A stretch of 64,000 nucleotides of DNA, from the NCBI RefSeq assembly GCF_000516985.1, contig NW_006917097.1:1054001-1118000 (forward strand). Direction: 5' to 3'. This DNA is from Pestalotiopsis fici W106-1. Its lineage: Eukaryota; Ascomycota; Sordariomycetes; Amphisphaeriales; Sporocadaceae. Numbering within the stretch: position 1 is the first letter of the stretch; every line of letters begins with the position of its first letter. Positions 1 to 10,434 of the stretch are shown piece by piece. Position numbers and translations under genes: made by a program. The notes beneath the pieces are model-generated. The model searched no databases, had not been told where the DNA came from, and saw only the letters and a list, made by a program, of their open reading frames with translations.

Positions 1-411
1 TCTCGTCCTTGTCTTCGGGCGGAGGGGCAGCCTTTTTGAATGCGGGATGATTCTCGCGCGACCATTTCGGAGGCTCTGCGGGCGGCGATGGTGCCTTGTG
101 CTTTGGCTGCGATTGCGCAGGCTTGAGTTCAGCAAGAGTCTCGTTTAGCAGGGCGAGCGCATCGTCTAACTCTGATTTCAAAGCCAAGAGCTCTGCATTG
201 TTGGGGTCATCTCGGAGGCCAGCGTCGACTACTTCGAGCTACAACATGTGTGAGTAAGTGACTCTCGTGACTGTCTGGACTTGGTACCGACCTGCTCGCG
301 ATATTGCTTGATATCTTCTTCAATGCTTGCGACATCAGCCATCGTGGGCGCTTTGTGGGTAGAATATGTTTGTGGGTCCAAAGTAGGAAAGTCTGGCGCT
401 TGGTTCGACAA
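1..411 (-). CDS. SPF30/SMNDC1-like pre-mRNA splicing factor, N-terminal part (runs off the window)
   Basis: The first exon (292-411) starts at the ATG at 409-411 and ends ...YREQ. A 53-nt intron (239-291, GT..TAG) follows and exon 2 (1-238) continues in frame to the window edge. The protein opens with an acidic helical segment (DVASIEEDIKQYREQ), then a stretch rich in D, L and E (NNAELLALKSELDDAL), then a Pro/Lys linker containing PKWSRENHPAF. This layout, a short helical N-terminus with LLALKSEL before a linker, resembles SPF30/SMNDC1 proteins, whose Tudor domain would lie in the missing part. SPF30 acts in the nucleus in assembly of the mature spliceosome. Recognition rests on a short region without the Tudor domain, so another small coiled-coil nuclear protein is possible. 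Confidence 0.55.
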
Positions 412-1984
412 CTGCGCACAAGTCTGTACAGGATCAATGTATTCAACTCGGCGTTCTCTTGTTGGTACTGGTGATTGTACTTGGACTGCGCGCAGTTGGT
501 GGCGCTCGATAAGCAGTCAAGTTCAAGCAGAGCGCACGGTCCCTACGCCAACGTACCCCGGAATCAAGTTGGAGCATATCCTGTTAAGTGCATACAGCTT
601 GCATGCATATGTGAATCAATTTTACTCTGCATTCTGGAAACCTCAACTACCGGCAGAATTATTACTCACCTGCAGGATACTACATTGCAGACGGAGAAAT
701 TTGACTTGGCTCCATCTCTGTAAGATTCAACATGCAGTAGCACATTTCTCAGCAGCATCTGTGATTACGGCCGCAGACTAGACATGTTCCGTATCCTCGA
801 TTCGTCTCTACGGACCGACCACCCGCAGACTGCCGCAGACTGCAACGCCTTTGATTCCAGCTGACTGTGACCAGCTGAAACCTTGAAGTAACGACTTTTG
901 AAATTTCATCAAGGAATCTCCGGGCATTCTGCGTGGACTAGATGACAGAAAAGTGCGCAGATTCAATGACCGTCAATCCAGAGAATATTTGTAGAATCAT
1001 GCGGTCATCCATGTCTACTCTCATGAAAAGCCATCTTTGCGAAAGGGGTCACCGCTTGCTTGTATATGCGACAATGACTAGGTAGACATATCTGCTGCTT
1101 CATTGCATGAGGTGATTAGAGACCGATATCCTCTGCCATAACGCACGTGGCAGAAAATGGAGCCTCTCGGCAAGTATTTACCGGCAATGCTTGATTTTAC
1201 AACTGTTCTGATTGAATGGCACTCACTCAGGGGGCAGAGTCAATCTCGGCAATCTAGACATTCTGGGCAATACGAAGAATCAGAGAGAAAAGCCCAGCTG
1301 AAAGACCCAGGAGGCTCTATTCGAAACAGCGGTTCCCAAACCACATGAGCAGAAGCTTATTTCTCGGTTACAACGTTCCACAATGGCGGGAAACTGCACG
1401 ACCTGAAATCCATGGGAGAAATGACCGTTAGGGGTTGCGAATACCCACTTGCGATGGATTCAGTATGGCGTCGTCCGATGCTCTGGGGTCCAGGCTTGGC
1501 CGATTCCACAAATCAGAAATAAGCTTTTCTGAAAGAATGGCCAAGCATCCCAGCTGTCGCTCGGCAGGCCCCGAGTCTGTTGGTCAAGAGACTGGATTCG
1601 AACCCATGCAAGCAACTCTAGACGACATGAACAAGTAAGGGCCGATGGATACAATACAGCTCCATTGCATTTCGCATGGGTAAACTCGAACTAGAACACT
1701 GCTTCAACCCTTACCACTCTCAATTGATTAAGTGAGCCCCGTGATGGAGATTGCACACTGCCGTTCAAGCCGCTGGTCCACGATGCCTCGAGTCTGCACG
1801 AGAGAATCGACTATAAGAGATGGTAGCCCAGAGGCACAAGTTGTTATGATTTTCTTGCCTCATCCGCACGCACATTGACAGCTCTGTGGGCTATTCGTTC
1901 TTTTCTATCTATTCATCCTTAATTGCTGGCCAACGCCGACTACTCTCTTTAACATTTTCAACTATACATTCATTACACGCAAAA
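412..1984. other. Intergenic region without a supportable gene
   Basis: Short ORFs here overlap on both strands, lack family features and show no convincing splice-linked extension. The last 170 bases before the polygalacturonase start hold a TATA-like TATAAGA at 1812-1818 and a pyrimidine-rich leader (about 1895-1975), as expected for its promoter and 5' UTR. A tRNA T-loop-like stretch near 1593 does not fold into a tRNA. Confidence 0.5.
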
Positions 1985-3187
1985 ATGATTGCTCCTGCTT
2001 CCACCCTCACGGCCGCCTTTGGCCTCCTCGCACTTACAGCTCAGGCAGCTCCTGTTCTCGAGGAGCGTGCTAGCTGCACCTTTACCGATGCTGCCAGCGC
2101 CATCAAGGGCAAGACCAGCTGCACCAGCATTATCCTCAAGGATATTACCGTTCCTGCTGGTACAACTCTGGACATGACTGGTCTCAAGACTGGAACCACT
2201 GTATGTCTTGGGGGAATTCCTTCTGGCCATGACGACTATTGACACATGATAGGTCACCTTTCAAGGTACTACTTCTTTTGGCTACAAGGAGTGGGAAGGT
2301 CCTTTGGTCTCCTTTTCTGGAAGCTCCATTACTATCCAGGGTGCCTCTGGCCACGTTATTGATGGAAACGGTGCCAAGTGGTGGGACGGCAAGGGAAGCA
2401 ACGGTGGAAAGACCAAGCCCAAGTTCTTTTACGCCCACTCTCTCAAGAACTCTTGGATCAAGGGCTTGAGCGTCAAGAACACTCCTGTTCAGGCTTTCAG
2501 CATCAACAGCGCCACCAACCTCGGCATGTAAGTTTCATCATCTTGTTCCAACCAACGAGCATCCAACTCACAACTCCTAGTTACGATGTCCACCTGGACA
2601 ACTCTGCCGGTGATGCTGGTGGTGGCCACAACACTGATGCCTTTGATGTTGGATCTTCCACTGGCATCTACATTTCTGGTGCCGTCGTCAAGAACCAGGA
2701 TGACTGCCTTGCCATCAACTCTGGCACCAACATTACCTTTACCGGCGGCTCCTGCAGCGGTGGCCACGGTCTGTCTATTGGCTCCGTCGGTGGCCGCTCC
2801 GATAACACCGTCAAGACTGTCCGCATCGAGAACAGCTCCATCTCCAACAGCGACAATGGCGTTCGCATCAAGACCGTCTACGGCGCCACTGGATCCGTCT
2901 CGGACATTGTCTACTCGGGCATCACCCTGTCCAACATTGCCAAGTACGGTATCGTCATTGAGCAGGATTACGAGAACGGCAGCCCTACCGGTACCCCTAC
3001 TGCCGGCGTCCCCATTACCGACCTCACCGTCAGCAAGGTCACTGGTTCCGTGGCATCTTCGGCTACCGATGTCTACATTCTGTGTGCCAAGGGTGCTTGC
3101 TCTGACTGGACCTGGTCCGGCAACAAGATTACTGGAGGCAAGACCTCTTCCAAGTGCTCCAACGTTCCCAGCTCTGCTTCTTGCTAA
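1985..3187 (+). CDS. Secreted endopolygalacturonase, glycoside hydrolase family 28
   Basis: Three exons (1985-2200, 2253-2527, 2581-3187) with GT-AG introns of 52 and 53 nt give 365 residues, the normal length of fungal endopolygalacturonases. The enzyme hydrolyses internal alpha-1,4 bonds of polygalacturonic acid in pectin outside the cell. A signal peptide ([21 protein letters not shown]) is followed by a likely propeptide ending near EER. The four family signatures occur in order: NTD (HNTDAFDVG), DD (QDDCLAINS), GHG (GGHGLSIGS) and RIK (GVRIKTVYG); these supply the three catalytic aspartates, the histidine and the substrate-binding Arg/Lys. The C-terminus is Cys-rich, as in the family. 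It suggests a fungus that meets plant cell walls. The start is the first ATG after the pyrimidine-rich leader. Confidence 0.96.
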
Positions 3188-3799
3188 GTCCGGGGCGTGG
3201 CTGCTAGGACTATTGCTCTTTTTAATGAGCTTGTCCTGGAAATATAATCAACCTCTTATTCCTGTACATAGTTTTTCGATACTACTTTCTACAAGTTATT
3301 CTTATTGTTAGACTTGAATATAAGCCACATGGTGCTGCGCTCTTTGGACAAATTCTTGATGTGTTGCAAAGATAGCGTGACTTGGTCTTACAATTTCGTA
3401 ACTAATACCGAAAACGGTTGCCAATGAAACACTCTGGCTTATGCCAGCAGCTGAGGACTCTTGTAGCGGGTTATTCAATTCCTGGTTTATGCCACGTCCA
3501 TGATTTTACAAATCGCTCGATATACAGCTTCGGGATGGAATATAATAGCTGCACCAGTCTACTTGGGCATCAATTCAGGACAGTGCTACGACTTGTATCA
3601 AACATCATCAGTCACGTAGATGGAGTGAATTATCATCATACTCGTGCATATATTCAATATACAATGTTGGCTATAGATTGTTAAGTACAAACTTGATTCA
3701 AACCCCCGAGGTAGGAGTGATGAATTAAAAAGATTGACCAGGTGACATGGACACGAATGTCCAATCACGAGTCCCAAATGGTTTATAGCGAGCAGAAAT
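3188..3799. other. Intergenic region between convergent genes
   Basis: This holds the 3' ends of the convergently transcribed polygalacturonase and deuterolysin genes. AT-rich stretches near 3240-3310 and 3650-3740 could serve in 3'-end formation. I see no coding region. Confidence 0.5.
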
Positions 3800-4983
3800 T
3801 TAACCGCTGCAGCCACCAAGACGGACGGAGCCGGCGTACATCTCGTACGTGTCGGCATTGGCAGCAGCCTGAGCAGCGGACAGCTTCTTGGCGGCAGTGG
3901 GGCCGTAGGCGTAGTCGTCGGTGCCGTACAAGTGGGTGGCCTCGTGGAGGATGGAACCGGCACGGTCGTAGTCAAAGTCGGTGCAGTCGGGGGAGAGCTC
4001 GTCAAAGCCCCAGAAGCCGTTGCTGGGGCAGGGGACAATGACCTTTGCGCTGGGGATGGTGTAGAGCAGGGCCGAGCCGTCGGCGCAGTCGCCGTACGTG
4101 TCCTTGCAGGAAATAGTGGGCGAGGTGGTCTGGATGCCCACGACGTCCTGGTAAATGGTCTGGACCTTGGTCAGGACCGACGTCGACTTGAACCAGGTGG
4201 TGTAGTAGTCGGCGCTCTGGCCGGCGGCGGTCTTGGCGGCCGACGACATGGAGACGGCGTCGGAGACGCTGGTCACGAGTGCGCTCTGCTGGGCCGAGGT
4301 GCAGCCGCTGTAGCTGACAGAGCGGCCCTTGATGCGAGAGTTGGACTTTTCAACCTTGAGGTCACGGGTGACGAGCGAGCTAGAGCATGTCAGTGGAAAT
4401 ACTCCAAGATGCCTGTCAGATACACTTACATGGCGGCCGTGGTCTGGTCAACGGTAAAGTCGACGGGGTCCGAGGTGACATTCTCGCAAAACTCGGTCTC
4501 GGCAATAGTCTTGGGAGCAGTGCTGCCAGTGACGTAGTGGAAACCCTGGATGGCTTGGGCCTTGGCCTTGGCGACACCCTCGAGGTTGTAGGTCTTGGCA
4601 GTGTTGACGGTAGCACTGACAGTCTCGCCAGCCTGGATGGTCTGGAACATGGAGGGGGCCATGTCGGTACGCTTGTAGTTGACAAAGAGACCCTCAAAGG
4701 GGAGGTCATTGCCATCTAGTGATTGGCGTTAGTGATTATGCCGGTAGTTGTGCACAAAGACAGGGTTATTTCTGGGCATACCTTCATCAGCGACCAAAAT
4801 GTCCATGGTGTTGTGCTCGCTCAGGACAGTGTTGCCCTTGAAGACGGTCACGGCCTCGGCGCCATTGTTGGTAACGGCAACGTTGAGGGTGTGGTCAGTC
4901 GAGCCAGTAATCTCGACAGACAGAGGGCAAGCAGCCATGGCTGCGCCAGCGAGGGCGGCGACGGGCAGAACCTTGGAAAGCAT
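3800..4983 (-). CDS. Secreted deuterolysin-type metalloprotease (M35)
   Basis: Three exons on the minus strand (4983-4782, 4715-4430, 4379-3800) separated by introns of 66 and 50 nt encode 355 residues, the usual preproprotein length of fungal deuterolysins. The protein has a signal peptide (MLSKVLPVAALAGAAMA), a propeptide of about 150 residues and a mature catalytic domain. Zinc ligands and the catalytic Glu lie in the aspzincin pattern HEATH followed by GTDD (ILHEATHLYGTDDYAYG). Paired cysteines near CPSNGF, CKDTYGDC and GGCSG fit the conserved disulfides. M35 enzymes are extracellular proteases often active on basic proteins. The last intron's CTAG acceptor restores frame ahead of SLVTRDLKV. 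Confidence 0.95.
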
Positions 4984-6750
4984 GTTTGCGACTCGAGAGA
5001 CTATGACCAGTGACTCCAAGAGTTGTCCATCAAGGTGTTCAAAGAATGGATGAAACACGGGGACTATAAGTACTGATGAGTGTCGACCTTGATCATGGCG
5101 GATGGGGCCGCGAGCCGCCGGCAGAAGCAATAACAAGAGACCTGGTCATCGTGGTCCAATTCCATTTGCCTCATTGTTCAAATCCCGCCTGGCCAAGCGA
5201 GGGTTTGCGTATCCCTCGGCCATGTTGGTCATGTCGGGTCCTGCGATAAGAAGGCAAGATATGCGAAATCCATCGAGCCAAGAATGCCAAGGCCTCTGGG
5301 CGATATATATGTAGTATCAATGAAGCGCTGCCCCCTATGGCGGCAAATCACTTGTTCCCTAATAAAGTAGTTCATTTGATTGTAGATGCCGTGGCTACGC
5401 CGCTTTAGGCAGGTTTGTAATGCGTCCAAGACGGGTGAAACCCAGGGTACCAATCGTACCTGTTTGTGTGGGGTATATCCTGGCTATAGCTTGGCACGTG
5501 CTTGGTGAAGCTTGTCCAGCCTAAGCACACCTTGGCAGTTGCTTGGTGTCTTGGTGACATTGAGGCCGTGGGGCGACGGTTGAACGTTTCATTCTTGTGA
5601 ACCATTGCAAAGAGGTACTCGTATCGAGTGGGTGAAGATGGCGGATCCTCCATGGCCAGCGAGCGAGATGGAGGCGAGGCAAGTCGGGTGATTGCCAGCG
5701 GTATACGCCGGCTATATAGCACCAAGACCCTGCATGCCCATCGGACGAATGACATGATGTAAAAATATCATATTTAGTGACATGCTCTTTGGATTGAGCA
5801 GCGATCTGCAGAGTAGATCTAAAGATGCACCACCTCGCGAGTGATGGACATTCAAGATGACCATGATTGGATAAAGATCTTGTCAGTTTGTTTGTCGCTT
5901 CCACGACCTGCAGTGCTGGAATGCGTTTAGGAATTACTGTCTTGCTGCTAAGCGGCGTCTTGCGGAATACGTACATAGCCAGTGACTCCAACGCTGGTTG
6001 GAGGATCAATTCAGCAAAGATTCTACAGCGTCTAAAAGTCGTTTATTCGAGTCGAAAAAGCAATGCCCTTGACGCAATGGAACATGATCGGATCACGGCA
6101 TCTTTTGACTGCCCATTGTTTGCTGTAGAGGTCTTGAATGTATGGATTGGACAAACCAGTCGGGCAGTGGGCCTCTTGACATGGAATGAATGCATACGAT
6201 AATCAAGACAACGATCAACAATCTATTCAGGGGAAGAGCCTCATGCTTTCTGGCACTTTTTGGCCTAGCCAATAAAACACTCCCAATGTCAAGAGCCTAA
6301 ACAGCTGCGAAAGACTTGTCGACACATTTGCATGTTCGTCGCGACCATGAATATCTCAAGCTGCCACGTCAATCGACTCGATAATCAATTATTGCAAGTT
6401 TTTACTGCACTTGAGGCCTTTTCGCTGGCAGTTTTGCAGCGAATGACTGCCTATAATCTGTTACAAATAACACTAGCTAAACTAGAGGCAACGAAAAAGA
6501 TGATTGGGTGTTCATTTCTATAAATGACAAATGTAGTAAATTTCCGGTCTTCGCAGTTGATTAATGCACATCCCTCTCAATATTACGAGCCATTAGTAAA
6601 AGCATAACTTGCAGCCTACTGCGTCATGACGCAGGCTTACCCACCCGTGGATTGTTGAGCAATTGGATCGTCAGTTGAGGCTATAGCAAGCAACTAAGAC
6701 GCTTAGCTCGCTGCACCAGCTCCTACGATCGTCCGTCTTCGGGGAGGGGT
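4984..6750. other. Intergenic region, no gene seen
   Basis: This separates the divergent deuterolysin and NMT1 genes. ORFs of up to 162 codons occur on both strands but overlap one another, have no family features and cannot be extended by splice sites. I see no repeats or RNA genes. The 150 bases next to the deuterolysin start presumably include its promoter. Confidence 0.45.
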
Positions 6751-6760
6751 ATTCAAGAGG

Positions 6761-6768
6761 TATATATC
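6761..6768 (+). promoter_or_regulatory. TATA box of NMT1
   Basis: TATATATC lies about 120 bp before the first ATG of the leader (6881) and 170 bp before the riboswitch aptamer. This fits transcription starting near 6790-6830. Confidence 0.5.
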
Positions 6769-6922
6769 TCGCATTCTTGAGCCAACTTTTGCTTGACCGG
6801 AGCAAAACAAGACTATTTCATTCATCACAATCTTCTATTCAATATCATATTTTCCTTTTCAACCCGACTGGTACGCGACAATGAAGCAGGGACTTGTGGC
6901 AATGGGGTTTCTACGTATCAAG

Positions 6923-7149
6923 GTAACGAACAAAAGCATGGCGGGTGTTTTGGCTTGGAACTCTTCAGTACTGCTGCTCAATCCGTGTTTGAATTTGCCA
7001 TGCAAGTAAGACCACGATCCGAGTGTATGCGCTGGATTTAGTAAAAGTCAAATCTGAGATTATACCGTCCGAACTTGATCTAGATAATTCTAGCGCCAAG
7101 GATCATGCTCCCCTTTCCCCAATGTGTAGGAGATATCTAACAATTTCAG
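6923..7149 (+). other. 5'-leader intron of NMT1 carrying the riboswitch
   Basis: A donor AAG|GTAACG at 6923 and an acceptor TTTCAG ending at 7149, with a CTAAC branch site at 7137-7141, bound an intron that contains the whole TPP aptamer. A second, stronger-looking donor GTAAGA lies at 7006 inside the aptamer's P3 extension. This two-donor layout is like the thiamine-controlled alternative splicing known for Neurospora NMT1. A further weak donor, GTACGC, at 6871 would remove the upstream ATG at 6881. Confidence 0.6.
6935..7109 (+). promoter_or_regulatory. Thiamine pyrophosphate (TPP) riboswitch
   Basis: The 3' half matches the TPP aptamer core: CTGAGA at 7054-7059, then ATACC, GAAC, TGATCTAGA with a TAAT loop closed by TCTAG (P5), then CGCC and AAGGA. 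P1 is a perfect 6-bp helix, AGCATG (6935-6940) with CATGCT (7104-7109). P3 is supported by TTTGGCTT (from 6949) pairing with AAGTCAAA just before CTGAGA, with a long insertion of about 85 nt in P3, as is common in fungi. The aptamer sits in the 5' leader of the thiamine gene NMT1. When TPP binds, fungal versions change 5' splice-site choice and lower expression. The covarying helices and the gene downstream make this a strong call without a covariance search. Confidence 0.93.
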
Positions 7150-7168
7150 CCTTGCTTGAACCGTCGAA

Positions 7169-8384
7169 ATGGCTACCGACAAGATTACCTTTCTCACTAA
7201 TTGGTAAATAGTCTTTTCTTTGAGCAGGGCTTGTTGATACCGATTGTCATGTTCATGCACATCCTTGGATTCAACTGAGACCCTTTACAGGCAAGCCACG
7301 CCCTACCACGCACCCCTCTACCTTGCCCAAAAGCTTGGTTTCTTTGCCGACGAGGGCATCAAGGTCGCCATCCTTGAGCCAAACGATCCGAGCGATGTCA
7401 CCGAGATTATCGGAAGCGGAAAGGTGGACATGGGATTCAAGGCCATGATTCATACTCTGGCCGTGAGCACTCTTTCTCCCTGTGTCTTATACATGCTCAC
7501 AATACACAGGCCAAAGCCCGCAACTTTCCAGTGACATCCATTGGCTCTCTTCTCGACGAGCCATTCACTGGGGTCGTCTATCTCAAGTCGAGCGGTATTA
7601 CTACCGACTTTCGCACCCTAAAGGGCAAGCGCATTGGCTATGTTGGCGAGTTTGGCAAGATTCAAATCGACGAACTCACCTCGCACTATGGAATGAGCCC
7701 CAATGACTACACGGCAGTCCGCTGTGGCATGAATGTCAGCAAGGCCATTATCGAAGGCACCATTGACGCCGGTATCGGCCTCGAGAATGTCCAAATGGTC
7801 GAGCTGGCAGAATGGCTCGCCAGCCAGGGCCGTGCCCGCGATGAAGTGCAGATGCTTCGAATCGACGAGCTGGCTGAGCTGGGTTGCTGCTGCTTCTGTA
7901 GCATTCTCTACATTGGTAAGTTTATCAATCATTCTCATTCCATCCTATACTGACCATTCACCTAGTCAATGACACTTTTCTTGCCGAAAACCCTGAAAAG
8001 GTTGAGAAATTCATGCGCGCTGTCAAAAAGGCAACAGACCTTGTCCTTGCTTCTCCCGCCGATGCGTACAAGCAATACGTCGACATGAAGCCAAGCATGG
8101 GCACCGACGTCAACTTTAAAATCTTTGAGCGCTCCTATGCGTACTTTTCCAAGGATTTGCAAAACGTGAGCCGTGACTGGGAAAAGGTTACCAAGTACGG
8201 CAAGCGTCTGGGTGTCTTGCAGCCCGACTTTGTTCCCAACTACACCAACAAGTACTTGACTTGGCCGTTGGAGGGTCCGTCGCAGGATCCCATTGCCGAT
8301 CAAAAGGCCATGGCAGAGTTGCAAAAGGATGTCGCTTGCTGTGGAGGCTTTCGCCGTTTGCCTCTTGCCCTTTCTACTGCCTAG
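7169..8384 (+). CDS. NMT1: Thiamine pyrimidine (HMP-P) synthase, NMT1/THI5 family
   Basis: Four exons (7169-7203, 7291-7462, 7510-7915, 7966-8384) joined by three short introns encode 343 residues, matching the family. THI5-type proteins make 4-amino-5-hydroxymethyl-2-methylpyrimidine phosphate from PLP and one of their own histidines, so each molecule works once. Lys62 (PLP anchor) and His66 (nitrogen donor) are present in FKAMIHTLA, and the iron-binding CCCFC motif is present in ELGCCCFCS. The opening [12 protein letters not shown] and the [10 protein letters not shown] region are also typical. Thiamine control is expected through the TPP riboswitch in its leader. The first coding intron (7204-7290) contains a CTGAGACCC stretch by chance and is not part of the aptamer. 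The catalytic features are complete and I see no damage. Confidence 0.97.
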
Positions 8385-8584
8385 GTCAAAGATTAAGCCA
8401 TCATTCGTTTCTAGAGTCAAATCGAGGCGATCACGGCAGTCATACCAAGCATGACTTGTACTATCACACTCGTAAAGTAGAAATACAATCACATTCATTT
8501 GAATTGCCAGATTGAGGCAGTCTATTTAAATTAGACGCATACATGGAATGATTGTGTCTTGTAAATTGTGACTGTCGAGTCGCA

Positions 8585-9871
8585 TCATTGTGTGTGTAGA
8601 GGCAACGCCGACGCAGTGCGACGAGTCGAGCTTTCATCAAAGGCTTCATACTCTGGCCAGGGAAAATTGTCACCCTTGATATCCTTGTTGACGCTCCTGT
8701 TGGCTAGCCACGGGATTGTAACAACCTTGGAAATGGTCCAGACCAGGCCATTAAGAAGCCTTCGTCCTAGAGGACCCTCGGGGTGTGCGATACCTGGAAA
8801 GATGGGCATAATCTTTTGCGACTCCTCCACGTAGGGACGAAAAATGCCTTCATACGCTTGGAGTGCCTTGTCAGGGTGCTCTCCCTTGCCGAGCTTGCTC
8901 AACTCTCCCGCCAGTAGATAGGCCCCTATTATGGCCAGCGAAGTCCCCATGCCCGTCAATGGTGTCGGGGCATAGGCCGCATCCCCAAGGCAGACGATTC
9001 GCGAGTTGGACCATTTGGTCATTTGAATCTGTTCAATGACGTGAAAGTAAAAGTCATCTGCCTGGCCCATGTTGTCTAGCAGTCTCTCTGCCTGCCACCC
9101 AGCGCCGGCAAACTCTAGCTTGACAAGTTCTTGCTGCGCACGTCTGCCACCCCGGGCAGCCTCTTTCCAAGCCTCTGCCTGGGCCTTGGTGCGAGGTACT
9201 AGGGTAAACATGGCTCGAGTGGTACCGTACGGGTCAGGTCGGAGGGTGATGATCCTGGATTGTGGTGCGACGTAGACGTTCCACCAGTTGTCGTCGCTGG
9301 GGAGGCGCGGAATGGTATAGTAGACGGCATACATGCCTTGAGGGACCACCTTGACCTGGTCTGCGTCAAAGCACTGCTTTCGCAACTTGGACCATTGCCC
9401 ATCGGCAGCGACCAACAGACCAAAGTCGTGTACCTCGCCATTGCAGAGTTCGACCCTGACCCCCTTGTCGTTGTTGGAAATGACCTTGCTGACCGCGGTG
9501 CCAAAGAGATACTGGATATTGGCATGGTCTTTGGTGGCATTGTAGAGAACCTTGGCCAAGTCTGCGCGAAGAATCTCAAACTCCGAGGACGGGCTACACA
9601 TGTGGCCCTCTTTGACAGGAAAGGGTGCAAACGGTTGTCCGCTCGGGCCAATGAATCGGGTGCCCTGTTCCGTTGTGTTGAAGCGTCGAATCTCGTCCAT
9701 GAGGCCCATTTTGTTGATGATGGTCAGCGAGCTGTCCTTGATGTCAATGTTTTGCCCGTGTGGCAGTATCGAGGAGCTCTTTTCCACAATCGTGACCTGC
9801 GCACCCGTCCTAGCTAGGAACCAAGCCAGAGTTGGCCCTGCGACTCCAGCTCCGCTAATCAAGACACGCAT
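8585..9871 (-). CDS. FAD-dependent monooxygenase (PHBH-fold)
   Basis: A single exon of 428 codons. The N-terminus has the FAD-binding Rossmann motif (ISGAGVAGPTLAWFL, GxGxxG from about residue 7), the middle has a DG motif (LLVAADGQWS) and the GD motif comes later (CLGDAAYAPTPLTGMG). These three are the signature of class A flavoprotein monooxygenases, which hydroxylate or epoxidise aromatic or other small molecules with NAD(P)H and O2. The length suits soluble TetX/salicylate-hydroxylase-like members, and the C-terminal part has no clear membrane anchor. The substrate is unknown. It is divergently transcribed from the Zn2Cys6 regulator across about 560 bp, so that factor may control it; this is inference. 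Confidence 0.93.
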   Translation of the reverse strand: MRVLISGAGVAGPTLAWFLARTGAQVTIVEKSSSILPHGQNIDIKDSSLTIINKMGLMDEIRRFNTTEQGTRFIGPSGQPFAPFPVKEGHMCSPSSEFEILRADLAKVLYNATKDHANIQYLFGTAVSKVISNNDKGVRVELCNGEVHDFGLLVAADGQWSKLRKQCFDADQVKVVPQGMYAVYYTIPRLPSDDNWWNVYVAPQSRIITLRPDPYGTTRAMFTLVPRTKAQAEAWKEAARGGRRAQQELVKLEFAGAGWQAERLLDNMGQADDFYFHVIEQIQMTKWSNSRIVCLGDAAYAPTPLTGMGTSLAIIGAYLLAGELSKLGKGEHPDKALQAYEGIFRPYVEESQKIMPIFPGIAHPEGPLGRRLLNGLVWTISKVVTIPWLANRSVNKDIKGDNFPWPEYEAFDESSTRRTASALPLHTQ

Positions 9872-10434
9872 GATACTGGGCCTGATGATTCGACTTGGAG
9901 TATTGGTAAAAAGAGATGCTCTTGATTGATAAAAGGTATGAATCTAGTTCATCTGCCATCTTGGATTGTCTCGGGATCATCTGGCCTTATAAACGACTTG
10001 TGTGTATGTGCGAGGGACGCTTTCGGGCTCGGACTATAGAATCGAGGACTTGTTTGCCGTTGGCTTCGGCGTAGTTGAGACCGCGGAATGACATGTTGCT
10101 AGTCATTCGACAGCCGAATACTTTGGAATGTATATATCACCAAGCAGCTATGATTCCGACTATTCCTTGTTGAAATTGGGACGGTCTCTGGAACTGGATC
10201 TCCTAGGCTCAAACTTGGCTCGGGACCGTGACTCGTCGGGGCCGAAGTAGCCCGCCAATCAGAGGCCACGTTCCGCCAGACATTGCCGTCATCACTCCTT
10301 CATTGCAAACATCTACCAGTACGCGAATCTAGGCCGATGCTTGGAAGAATGGATTTCTCCTACATGCTCATTTCATGTCAATTCACCATTGTCACGTATT
10401 CATGCCACAAGACATTCCACTAACCTCTAGTGCC
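9872..10434. promoter_or_regulatory. Bidirectional promoter region, monooxygenase / Zn2Cys6 regulator
   Basis: These 563 bp lie between two divergent starts. CGG-type half-sites that zinc-cluster factors commonly use are present (for example CTCGGG near 9970 and TCGGGGCCGAAG near 10218), but I cannot show that any is used. An in-frame ATG at 10402 could extend the regulator by 11 residues. Confidence 0.4.

Noticed and set aside
1570..1640. Possible tRNA because of GGATTCGAACCCA
   Set aside because: The flanking bases do not form acceptor, D and anticodon arms on either strand.
7275..7290. CTGAGACCC in the first coding intron of NMT1 as a second TPP element
   Set aside because: It lacks the P4/P5 core (TGATCTAG...CTAG) and P1 pairing found in the true aptamer at 6935-7109.
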